A DNA stretch of 64,000 bases, taken from the NCBI GenBank assembly GCA_903960915.1, contig CAJCCO010000090.1, positions 1 through 64,000 on the forward strand, in the 5' to 3' direction. The notes below the pieces were generated by a model. The model was not told where the DNA came from. It made no database searches and saw only the letters and a program-made list of their open reading frames with translations. Of this stretch, positions 1-7,807 are shown piece after piece. The number at the start of each line of letters is the position of its first letter. The first letter of the stretch is position 1. The stretch comes from an uncultured beta proteobacterium (GTDB lineage Bacteria > Pseudomonadota > Gammaproteobacteria > Burkholderiales > Burkholderiaceae_C). A program made the position numbers and the translations under genes.

Positions 1-67
1 AGCGGCGCATCACGCATCCTTGCGTGGTGGCGATCACCGACGCCGCGCGCGGTCAGCTTTTCAGCGC

Positions 68-904
68 TTAAAAACGCTCGTGCGGGTGCAGATAACGCCA
101 CTGGCCCGGTGCCAGTTGCGACAACGCCACGCGGCCCACGCGCAAGCGTTTCATGCTCAAAATTTGCAAGTCCACGCGCTCGCACACGTAGGCTATCAGC
201 CCTGGGTGCACGCCCTTGAGGGCAAAACGCAGCTTGGACGAGCCCTCGCTGGTGCTGTTGAGGCTGACCTTGAGCGCAGGCAGCGCCCGCCCATCGCTGG
301 CCAGGCCGTGGTTCAGGCGGTCCAGTGCGGCGGGGGGCACTTCGCCGGCCACTTCAACAATGATTTCCTGCTCCATCACGCTGGCGTCTTCGGTCAGCTT
401 GCGCAGCACGCGCCAGTCTTGTGTGAACACCAACAGCCCGCTGGCACCGGTTTCCAGCGGCACGGTGGCGCTGAGCTTAGAGAAATGGCGTTTGAGCAGG
501 CGCACACCTGAGGCGTCGTCCGCCGCATGGGTTTCGGGCTTGAGCAATTGTTGCGCCGGTTTGATGTGCCGGTTGGCCTCGCCCAGGGCGGCCAGGGTGT
601 CATAGCCGGGTGGTTTGTGCAGCAGGAAGGTGACGTCGGTCTGCACCATCAGGCTGGCGTCGGGGTCAATGGTGACGGTCTGTTCGGCCACCCGAAACAT
701 GGGCTCTTCAATCACCAGCCCGTTGACGCTGACCCAGCCGCCGGCGATGTACTGTTCGGCCTCACGGCGGGAGCAGGGAATCATCTCGGCCACGCGTTTG
801 GCCAGGCGTTCGTCCAGGCGTTTATCTGGGCGCACCGCTGTTTTGGCAGGCAGACGGGGGCGCGGCGCAGCAGTGCGCGGGGAGTGTGGGGGCGGTGCAG
901 TCAT
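68..904 (-). CDS. S4-domain pseudouridine synthase-like protein, catalytically degenerate
   Basis: The 278-residue protein has a Pro/Arg-rich N-terminus, an S4 RNA-binding domain at about residues 29-76, and an RsuA/RluF-type pseudouridine synthase fold after that (LLHKPPGYDT near 94-103, SGLLVFTQD near 155-163). In active family members the catalytic Asp lies in a GRLDxxTSGLL motif. Here the aligned stretch reads VPLETGASGLL, so the Asp is replaced by Glu151 and the preceding Arg by Pro. The usual KxY motif downstream reads QEI, so the conserved Tyr is also lost. It may therefore bind RNA without isomerising uridine; that is inference. It lies 37 bases downstream of the Nudix/MBL gene on the same strand and may be co-transcribed with it. 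Confidence 0.85.
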   Translation of the reverse strand: MTAPPPHSPRTAAPRPRLPAKTAVRPDKRLDERLAKRVAEMIPCSRREAEQYIAGGWVSVNGLVIEEPMFRVAEQTVTIDPDASLMVQTDVTFLLHKPPGYDTLAALGEANRHIKPAQQLLKPETHAADDASGVRLLKRHFSKLSATVPLETGASGLLVFTQDWRVLRKLTEDASVMEQEIIVEVAGEVPPAALDRLNHGLASDGRALPALKVSLNSTSEGSSKLRFALKGVHPGLIAYVCERVDLQILSMKRLRVGRVALSQLAPGQWRYLHPHERF

Positions 905-941
905 TGGGGGTGAATGGTAACCGTCAGAATAAACCGGGCCG

Positions 942-2585
942 CTAGGCTAGGCCCGTCTGAAGGCGCGCCACATGCGCCAGCAGCGAGCGTTTGGCCACTG
1001 GCCACAGGCGCGCGGGCACATCGTCGTAGGCTTGCGCCACCCAGTCGTCCAGCGTGCCGTGGGGGTGCGCCTGCATCACACGCCAAATTTTGGCCTCGCG
1101 TTTCAGACGGTGGGCTTTGAGGTGGGCAATGGCCTGCGCGGCTTCGCCTATGACGTAACCGTGCGCGGGTAGGATGAAGTCGATCTTCAGGCTGTCGCAG
1201 GCCTGGCTCAGGGTGTCGAGCGAGTCGAGGTAGGCGCTCATGTCGCCATCGGGCGGATCGATCACGGTGGTGCTGCCGTTGAGGATGTGGTCGCCGCTGA
1301 ACAGCAGGCCGTCCTCCAGCAGCACCAGGCACAGGTGGTTGGCGGCGTGGCCCGGGGTGTGAATCACCATCAGGTGGTGGGCCTGCTCGGCGGGCAGGCC
1401 GGGTGCGCTCAGGCTCAGCAGCTCCTTGTGCTGCAGTGCCCGGTCGGGCGTGAATTCACTGTTCGCACGTGCCGTGGGCTGCGAGGGCAGGCCCAAAATA
1501 GGGGGCGCCACCGTGCACAGGGCTTGCAGGGGTTTCGCGCCAGGGGAGTGGTCAGCGTGTGAGTGGGTGCAAACAATCATGCGAATGTCGCCGCCGGCTG
1601 CGCGCCAGAGTTTGTGCAGGTGTTCGGGGTCGGCTGGGCCGGGGTCTATCACCAGGTAGCCGGTACGCGGGTCGCCCACCAGGTAGCTGTTGGTGCCGGG
1701 GCCGGTCATGAAGCCGGGGTTGGGCGCGGTCAGGCGCATCACGTTGTGGAGCAAGGGCACGGGCCGCTCACTTTGCCAGTCCAGGCTGTGCAGCAGTTGC
1801 CCGTCGGGGCAGACCAACGCCAACTCGCCAAAGGGCGACTCGTGCTCCATGTAGCGCGCCTCCTGCCCGGCCAGCAGCCCGGCGCGCGGGCAACTCGTCC
1901 ACAGCGGCAGCTCGGTGGCGGCGCAGGCGGCCAGCACGTCGTCAACCGTGGCATGGGTCTGCAACCGCGCCAGGGTGCGAATGGTAGGAAAGATGATGAA
2001 AAATTCGCCTGCTTCATGGCGCGCCAGCGCGTCGGCCGGGCGCACCCAGACGGGCTCGAACTGCTCGGTGCCATCGGCCACCGGGGTTTGACCGGGGGGC
2101 ATGCGCGCCACCAGAAAGGGCACGTCAAAGCGCCGCGGCAGATCGCGGTCGGTGATCCAGTGCGCCAGTACAAAAACCTCATCAGCGGCCAGCGTCAGGC
2201 CGCGCGCGGCGCATTGGGCGACGAAAGGCTGGGCGCGGTCCAGCGCATCAATGTCGTCCTGGGTGGCCGCGCTGCCGTTGGCATGGCGCGCCAGCAAAAT
2301 GCCGAGTTCTTCAAAGCTTTCGCGAATGGCGGCCACGGCTTGCGTCAGGTGCAGCGCGCTTTGCGTGGGGCGCTGGCGGGCCTGGGCGTGGCTGGCACCG
2401 TCCTGCGCATCAATGCCGCCGCCGGGAAAAACATAAGCCCCCGGGGCAAAGCTGGCACTCAGGGAGCGCCGCGTCATCAGTACTTCCAGGCCTTGCGCAC
2501 TGTCGCGCAGCAGCAGCACGGTAGCGGCGGGACGGGTGGGCGCGGGTTCGCGCTGAAGGTGCAGGAGTTGGGTGGTGCGTGGCAT
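942..2585 (-). CDS. Nudix-like / metallo-beta-lactamase fold fusion hydrolase
   Basis: This is a 547-residue two-domain protein. The N-terminal part (about 1-240) resembles a Nudix hydrolase: FPGGG at 53-57 and REsfEELGiLL at 88-98, but with a longer spacing than the classic Nudix box and no clear first Glu, so the metal site is unusual. The C-terminal part (about 270-547) is a metallo-beta-lactamase domain of the LACTB2/glyoxalase II type. Its zinc motif HSHADH is at 341-346, followed by HTPGHAANH, FSGDHI and PAHGYVIG, and a C-terminal winged-helix-like tail. Substrates cannot be named from the sequence; a nucleotide or acyl-CoA/thioester substrate for the two halves is a guess. It is transcribed away from dapF and reads into the S4-domain gene. 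Confidence 0.85.
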   Translation of the reverse strand: MPRTTQLLHLQREPAPTRPAATVLLLRDSAQGLEVLMTRRSLSASFAPGAYVFPGGGIDAQDGASHAQARQRPTQSALHLTQAVAAIRESFEELGILLARHANGSAATQDDIDALDRAQPFVAQCAARGLTLAADEVFVLAHWITDRDLPRRFDVPFLVARMPPGQTPVADGTEQFEPVWVRPADALARHEAGEFFIIFPTIRTLARLQTHATVDDVLAACAATELPLWTSCPRAGLLAGQEARYMEHESPFGELALVCPDGQLLHSLDWQSERPVPLLHNVMRLTAPNPGFMTGPGTNSYLVGDPRTGYLVIDPGPADPEHLHKLWRAAGGDIRMIVCTHSHADHSPGAKPLQALCTVAPPILGLPSQPTARANSEFTPDRALQHKELLSLSAPGLPAEQAHHLMVIHTPGHAANHLCLVLLEDGLLFSGDHILNGSTTVIDPPDGDMSAYLDSLDTLSQACDSLKIDFILPAHGYVIGEAAQAIAHLKAHRLKREAKIWRVMQAHPHGTLDDWVAQAYDDVPARLWPVAKRSLLAHVARLQTGLA

Positions 2586-2660
2586 GGCTGAATTTTGCCG
2601 TCAAAACCTGGACTGTGCCGCAACGCGGACTAAGCCGCTTCTGCGTAGATAATTCCGCGC

Positions 2661-3554
2661 ATGCGAATCCCATTCACCAAAATGCAGGGCGCGGGCAACG
2701 ACTTTGTGGTGCTCGACGAGACCGAGCACCGCCTGAACCTCAGCTTGGCGCAGTACCGCTTTCTGGCCGACCGGCATTTTGGCGTGGGCGCCGACCAGAT
2801 TTTGTCGGTTCGGCCGTCCCCGGCGCCCGGCATTGACTTTGAATACGTGATTCACAACGCAGATGGCGCCGAGGTGGAGCAATGCGGCAACGGCGCACGC
2901 TGTTTTGCGCGCTTTGTGCGCGACCGCGGCCTCACCGCCAAAGACACCATTCGGGTGCAAACCCTTGGCGGCGTGATTGAGCCGCAACTGAGGGCGGACG
3001 GCCGTGTCACCGTCAACATGGGCGCGCCTGTGTTTGAGTTGGCCGACATTCCCTTTGACGCCACCGGCTTGCAAGCACTGGCCAGACAAGACCCGGGGGA
3101 TGGGCCCAGCTGGCCCACCTGGACACTCGCCCCCGCAGGCACCGGGCCGCTGGCCGGGGTGTCGGTGGCCGTGCTGTCCATGGGCAACCCGCACGCCGTG
3201 CAATGCGTGGACGATGTGGAACGTGCCCCCGTGGCCATTCAAGGCCCGCTGATTGAGTACCACCCGGCTTTCCCCCGCCGAGTCAACGCCGGTTTCATGC
3301 AGGTGCAAAGCCGCAGCCAAATTCGGCTGCGCGTGTACGAGCGCGGCGCGGGCGAGACGCTGGCCTGCGGTTCGGGCGCCTGCGCCGCCGTCGTGGCGGG
3401 CATACGGCTGGGCCTGCTCGATGCCTGCGTGGACGTGCACACGCACGGCGGCATGCTGACCATTTCCTGGGCTGGTCTGGGCACACCCGTCATGATGACG
3501 GGCCCGGCCACCACCGTTTTTCATGGCGACATTGACTTACCGGACACCTTATGA
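2661..3554 (+). CDS. dapF: diaminopimelate epimerase
   Basis: The enzyme converts LL- to meso-diaminopimelate in the cytoplasm. This is the last shared step of lysine and peptidoglycan precursor synthesis and feeds MurE, encoded later in the window. The 297 residues begin with the family N-terminus ([17 protein letters not shown]). Both catalytic cysteines are present: Cys75 in QCGNGARC and Cys236 in ACGSGACA. The protein is about 20 residues longer than the E. coli enzyme, with an extra stretch around residues 140-160. Its stop overlaps the start of the DUF484 gene by four bases, and dapF-DUF484-xerC is the same order as in E. coli (dapF-yigA-xerC). Confidence 0.96.
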   Translation: MRIPFTKMQGAGNDFVVLDETEHRLNLSLAQYRFLADRHFGVGADQILSVRPSPAPGIDFEYVIHNADGAEVEQCGNGARCFARFVRDRGLTAKDTIRVQTLGGVIEPQLRADGRVTVNMGAPVFELADIPFDATGLQALARQDPGDGPSWPTWTLAPAGTGPLAGVSVAVLSMGNPHAVQCVDDVERAPVAIQGPLIEYHPAFPRRVNAGFMQVQSRSQIRLRVYERGAGETLACGSGACAAVVAGIRLGLLDACVDVHTHGGMLTISWAGLGTPVMMTGPATTVFHGDIDLPDTL

Positions 3555-4240
3555 ACTCCACCACCTTTCCCCAGCCCATCACCGAAGACGACATTGCCAA
3601 CTACCTGGGCAGCACGCCCGAGTTTTTTGAGCGCCACGCCGAACTGCTGGCCGCCGTGCACCTCAACAGCCCGCACAACAACCGGTCGGTCAGCTTGCAG
3701 GAGCGCCAGGCCGAGATGCTGCGCGACAAGATTCGGGCGCTGGAGCACCGCATCATGGACATGGTGCGCAACGGCACCGAGAACACCATTCTTTCGGACA
3801 AGCTGTTGCACTGGGCATGCGAGCTGTTTCAGGTGCAAGACACGGCCGCGCTGCCCGCGCACATAGTCAGCGGCATTCAAACCCGGTTTCAGGTGCCACA
3901 AGCGGGTATCCGTATTTGGGGCGCGGCCCTGGCCTGGGCCGAGGCCGATTTTGCCCAAGGCATCAGCGATGACGCCAAACTGTTTGCCGCCTCGCTGGCC
4001 GAGCCATTTTGTGGCGTGAACGCCGGGCTGGAAGTGGCCCAGTGGCTGGAGCAGCCCAAAGAAGCCAAGTCGATCGCCTTGCTGCCGCTGCGCTGGCGTG
4101 GGCCTGAGCAAGGGTTGGAGGTGTTTGGCCTCTTGGTACTGGCCTCGCCCGACGCCCAGCGTTTCACCAGCACCATGGGCACCGATTTTCTGGAGCGCGT
4201 GGCCGAGCTGGCCAGTGCCGCCCTGGTGCGCCTGAAGTAA
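3551..4240 (+). CDS. DUF484 family protein
   Basis: This 229-residue cytoplasmic protein belongs to the DUF484 (YigA) family, which has a GAF-like fold of unknown biochemical role. The N-terminal [20 protein letters not shown] and the following [19 protein letters not shown] helix are typical, with a GAF-like domain at about 75-229. The start overlaps the dapF stop by four bases (ATGA), which suggests translational coupling, and xerC follows after 17 bases. The conserved dapF-DUF484-xerC neighbourhood supports the family call but does not reveal a function. Confidence 0.88.
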   Translation: MNSTTFPQPITEDDIANYLGSTPEFFERHAELLAAVHLNSPHNNRSVSLQERQAEMLRDKIRALEHRIMDMVRNGTENTILSDKLLHWACELFQVQDTAALPAHIVSGIQTRFQVPQAGIRIWGAALAWAEADFAQGISDDAKLFAASLAEPFCGVNAGLEVAQWLEQPKEAKSIALLPLRWRGPEQGLEVFGLLVLASPDAQRFTSTMGTDFLERVAELASAALVRLK

Positions 4241-4257
4241 GGCGCCTTTCATTTCAG

Positions 4258-5232
4258 ATGCAGGCTCTTGCGGTGAATGCGTCTAACAGTCCTGCCACTT
4301 TGCCCAGTGACCAAGCCCTGACCGAGCTGTACCTGACGCATGTGCGGGTGGAGAAACGCCTGGCCCCGCGCACGGTAGAGCTGTACGCGCTGGACCTGCA
4401 CAAACTGCAAACCCAGGCCACCCAAGCGGGCGTGGCGCTGGCGCAGGTGCAAAACCACCATATTCGCCGCTGGGTCGCGCAAATGCACAGTGCCGGGCGC
4501 AGCGGGCGTGGCATTGCGCTGATTTTGTCGGGCTGGCGCGGCTTCTACACCTGGCTGGGGCGCGAAGGGCGCATCAGCAGCAACCCGGTACAAGACGTGC
4601 GGTCGCCCAAGGCCGCCAAACCGCTGCCCAAGGCGCTGAGCGTGGACGAATCCATGCAACTGGCCGATTTTCAGAGTGACGACGACCCTTGGTTGGCCGC
4701 GCGCGACAGCGCTATCGTGGAGTTGCTCTACAGCAGCGGCCTGCGGGTGAGCGAGTTGACTGGGCTGGACGTGGCCGCCAGTGCCACGGCGCGCGGCTGG
4801 GTTGACCTGCAAGACGGCTTGGCCCATGTGCTGGGCAAGGGCAGCAAGCGGCGCAGCGTCCCGGTGGGGGCGCAGGCGCTGACCGCTTTGCAGCAGTGGA
4901 TGCAATGGCGCGGTACGGGTGGCAGCGGGGCTACTGCCGGCGGTCAGCCCGCCTTATTTATTGGGCGTTACGGTACGCGCCTGACCGCCCAGTCCATTTG
5001 GCAGCGGCTGAAACGGCGCAGCCTGCAAGCCGGGCTGGCCGCCCCGGTGCATCCCCACATGCTGCGCCACTCCTTTGCCAGCCACCTGCTGCAGTCCAGC
5101 AGCGACCTGCGCGCGGTGCAGGAGCTGCTGGGCCACGCCAACATCAGCACCACCCAGGTTTACACCCGGCTGGACTTTCAGCACCTGGCCAAAGCCTACG
5201 ACGCGGCACACCCCCGGGCCAAAATTAAATAG
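4258..5232 (+). CDS. xerC: tyrosine recombinase XerC
   Basis: XerC works with XerD to resolve chromosome dimers at dif during division. The 324-residue protein has the SAM-like core-binding domain (about 20-105) and the catalytic domain (about 120-310). Visible active-site residues are Arg163 (SSGLRVSEL), a Lys in GKGSKRR near 194-199, His267 and Arg270 (HPHMLRHS), His293 (LLGHANI) and the nucleophile Tyr302 (STTQVYTR). Its position after dapF and DUF484 matches XerC rather than XerD. A phage or transposon integrase is unlikely given the housekeeping context and close family resemblance. Confidence 0.94.
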   Translation: MQALAVNASNSPATLPSDQALTELYLTHVRVEKRLAPRTVELYALDLHKLQTQATQAGVALAQVQNHHIRRWVAQMHSAGRSGRGIALILSGWRGFYTWLGREGRISSNPVQDVRSPKAAKPLPKALSVDESMQLADFQSDDDPWLAARDSAIVELLYSSGLRVSELTGLDVAASATARGWVDLQDGLAHVLGKGSKRRSVPVGAQALTALQQWMQWRGTGGSGATAGGQPALFIGRYGTRLTAQSIWQRLKRRSLQAGLAAPVHPHMLRHSFASHLLQSSSDLRAVQELLGHANISTTQVYTRLDFQHLAKAYDAAHPRAKIK

Positions 5233-5247
5233 CCCCACAATCGACGC

Positions 5248-6429
5248 ATGAAAATGATTCGATTAAGAGCCGGTAAAGAGCGCTCTCTGCAGCGCCGCCA
5301 CCCCTGGATTTTTGAGTCCGCCATTGCCAAAGGGGCGGCTGACGCCGGTGAAACCGTGCGCGTAGAGTCCAATGAGGGCCAGTTTTTGGGTTGGGCCTCG
5401 TTCAGCCCAGCCTCCAAAATACGCGCCCGCGTTTGGAGTTTTGAAGAAAGCCAGCGCATTGACGCGGCCTTTTTCATCGCCCGGGTGCAGGCCGCCGTGT
5501 CTGCCCGCGCTCGCTTTGACATCAACAGCGACAGCCAGCGCCTGGTGCATGGCGAGTCGGACGGCTTGCCTGGCCTGATCGTGGACCGCTACGGCGACAC
5601 CTTGGTGGCACAGTTTCTCTCCAGCGGTGCTGAGCGCTGGAAAGACGTGTTGGCCGATGCGCTCCTGGCCGCCACCGGCTTGAGCAAACTGTACGAGCGC
5701 TCTGACGCCAGTGGCCGCGCCCTCGAAGGCCTGCCCGAGCTGAGCGGCTGGCTGCGCGGCACAGGCGCGGTGGACTTGGTGCTGCGCGAGCATGACTGGC
5801 GCTTGGGCGTCAACATTGCCACCGGCCACAAAACCGGGTTTTACCTGGACCAGCGCGACAGCCGCCAGAAAATGGCCGCCTACACAAGGCGCCTGCAGTT
5901 TCAGCGCGTGCTCAACTGCTATTGCTACACCGGCGGATTCACGGTGGCGGCGCTCACGGGCGGGGCGGCACACGTCACGTCCATCGACTCGTCTGGCCCG
6001 GCACTGGCCCAGGCGGCAGCTAACGTGGCCTTGAACGGCTTTGAGGCCAGCCGAAACACCTTCATGGATGCCGATGTGAACGCTTCGCTGCGCCAATTTG
6101 GCGCCGATGGCCAGACCTTTGACGCCATCGTGCTCGACCCGCCCAAGTTCGCCCCCACTGTGGCGCATGCCGAGCGCGCAGCGCGCGCCTACAAAGACAT
6201 CAACCGGCTGGCGTTCAAAATTTTGGCCCCCGGCGGCGTGTTGTTCACCTACTCCTGCTCCGGTGGTATCAGCGCCGACCTGTTTCACAAGATTGTGGCC
6301 TCGGCTGGCATTGACGCGCAGGTGGACGGCTTTATCACCGAGCGCCTGGGCGGCGCCCCGGACCATCCGATGACCATCTATTTCCCTGAGGGCGAGTACC
6401 TCAAGGGCCTGGTGGTGATGCGCAAATAA
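5248..6429 (+). CDS. rlmI: RlmI-type 23S rRNA (cytosine-C5) methyltransferase
   Basis: This is a 393-residue class I SAM-dependent methyltransferase with an N-terminal PUA RNA-binding domain (about 1-75). A central EEHD-like region (about 80-180) and a Rossmann methyltransferase domain (about 190-393) follow. Recognisable motifs are GHKTGFYLDQRDSR, VLNCYCYTGGFTVAA (SAM-binding loop), DAIVLDPPKFAP and YSCSGGISADLF, where the Cys is the probable nucleophile of a 5-methylcytosine enzyme. This architecture is that of E. coli RlmI, which modifies C1962 of 23S rRNA. The start at 5248 lies 15 bases after xerC. The specific target position is inferred from the family. Confidence 0.88.
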   Translation: MKMIRLRAGKERSLQRRHPWIFESAIAKGAADAGETVRVESNEGQFLGWASFSPASKIRARVWSFEESQRIDAAFFIARVQAAVSARARFDINSDSQRLVHGESDGLPGLIVDRYGDTLVAQFLSSGAERWKDVLADALLAATGLSKLYERSDASGRALEGLPELSGWLRGTGAVDLVLREHDWRLGVNIATGHKTGFYLDQRDSRQKMAAYTRRLQFQRVLNCYCYTGGFTVAALTGGAAHVTSIDSSGPALAQAAANVALNGFEASRNTFMDADVNASLRQFGADGQTFDAIVLDPPKFAPTVAHAERAARAYKDINRLAFKILAPGGVLFTYSCSGGISADLFHKIVASAGIDAQVDGFITERLGGAPDHPMTIYFPEGEYLKGLVVMRK

Positions 6430-6503
6430 GCCCTGCAGGTCGCGGTCATATTTGGTCGCTACACTCCTCCCTTTTCCTACTCCCCCACCTGGACTACTCC
6501 ACG

Positions 6504-7577
6504 ATGAGCCTCATTCCCGTAACCATACTGACCGGCTTTCTGGGCTCGGGCAAAACCACGCTGCTCAAGCGCGTGTTGTCTGAAGCGCACGGCATGAAAA
6601 TCGCCATCATCGAGAACGAGTTCGGTGAGGAAAACATCGACAACGACATCTTGGTGTCCGAAACCAAGGAACAGATCATCCAGATGAGCAATGGCTGCAT
6701 TTGCTGCACCATCCGCGAAGACCTGCGCGAAGCCCTGCAGTTGCTGGGCTCTAAAAAGCGCCAGGGCTTGCTGGACTTTGAGCGCGTGGTCATTGAAACC
6801 ACCGGTTTGGCCGACCCCGGCCCGGTGGCGCAGACCTTTTTCATGGACGATGAAATTGCCGAGAGCTTTTTGCTGGATTCCATTCTGACGCTGGTGGACG
6901 CCAAGCACGCCAACACCCAACTCAATGAGCGCCAGGAGGCGCGCCGTCAGGTGGGTTTTGCCGACCAAATTTTCATCAGCAAGACCGATCTGGTCAGCGC
7001 TGAAGAACTCGCCCCCCTGCAGCATCGCCTGAAGCACATGAACCCGCGTGCGCCGCAAAAAGCCGTGCATTTTGGCGAAGTGACCTTAAGCGAGGTGTTT
7101 GACCTGCGCGGCTTTAACCTCAATGCCAAGCTCGACATTGACCCCGACTTTCTGAAAGAAGACAGCCACGCAGGCCATGATCACCATGACCATGACGGTC
7201 ATGAACACCACGACCATGGCCCGGACGAGGCCTGCGATCACCCCTCGCACCAGCAGGGCGGTGCGCACCACCACCATGACGACGATGTGAAGAGCTTTGT
7301 CTTCAAGTCCGACCGCGCCTTCGACCCGGCCAAGCTGGAGGACTTTCTGGGCGCCATCGTCAACATCTATGGCCCCCGCATGCTGCGCTACAAAGGCGTG
7401 CTGCACATGAAGGGTACCGAGCGCAAGGTGATCTTTCAGGGCGTGCACCAGTTGATGGGCAGCGACCTGGGACCGCCCTGGGGTGCCGATGAAAAGCGGG
7501 GCAGCAAGATGGTGTTTATTGGCATCGATCTACCCAAAGACATCTTTTTGCAAGGCATGGAACAGTGCCTTGTTTGA
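6504..7577 (+). CDS. CobW/COG0523-family GTPase, putative metallochaperone
   Basis: This 357-residue G3E-family P-loop GTPase has Walker A GFLGSGKTTL at 11-20, the family metal-binding CxCC motif (Cys65, Cys67, Cys68 in MSNGCICCTI), a GTPase switch region with ETTGLADPGP, and a C-terminal CobW_C domain (about 260-357). Between the domains is a His/Asp-rich linker of roughly 40 residues (about 215-260) with repeated HDHHDHDGHEHH-like runs, probably a zinc or other metal buffer. YjiA/ZigA-type members deliver zinc, while CobW itself serves cobalamin synthesis. No cobalamin gene is nearby, so a zinc role is more likely. No palindromic Zur-like site was seen in the 74 bases upstream. Confidence 0.88.
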   Translation: MSLIPVTILTGFLGSGKTTLLKRVLSEAHGMKIAIIENEFGEENIDNDILVSETKEQIIQMSNGCICCTIREDLREALQLLGSKKRQGLLDFERVVIETTGLADPGPVAQTFFMDDEIAESFLLDSILTLVDAKHANTQLNERQEARRQVGFADQIFISKTDLVSAEELAPLQHRLKHMNPRAPQKAVHFGEVTLSEVFDLRGFNLNAKLDIDPDFLKEDSHAGHDHHDHDGHEHHDHGPDEACDHPSHQQGGAHHHHDDDVKSFVFKSDRAFDPAKLEDFLGAIVNIYGPRMLRYKGVLHMKGTERKVIFQGVHQLMGSDLGPPWGADEKRGSKMVFIGIDLPKDIFLQGMEQCLV

Positions 7578-7807
7578 CTAAATCGATGGAATGAACAGCT
7601 AATTGGCCATGTTTGTCTCGATTTTGCAACTGATGGGTTTTCGCCTTGTCAAACCTGTACACTCGCGCGCCAACGAAAGCCAGTAAAACGAGTCTTCCCC
7701 TACCCCTCACCGAGCGTTGACTGCCCCTGGCAGTCGACGCAGCCCAACCCCAACGCACGTCCGCAAGTACCAACCAATCGCAGCCCAAAACTGCTAGGAG
7801 GCCTCTA

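Noticed and set aside
1563-2591. 342-codon plus-strand frame opposite the Nudix/MBL gene.
   Set aside because: Antisense shadow without recognisable domains; composition is typical of reverse-read GC-rich coding DNA.
7634-7663. A dksA promoter around TACACT at 7658.
   Set aside because: No acceptable -35 at the right spacing, so the hexamer alone is not enough.
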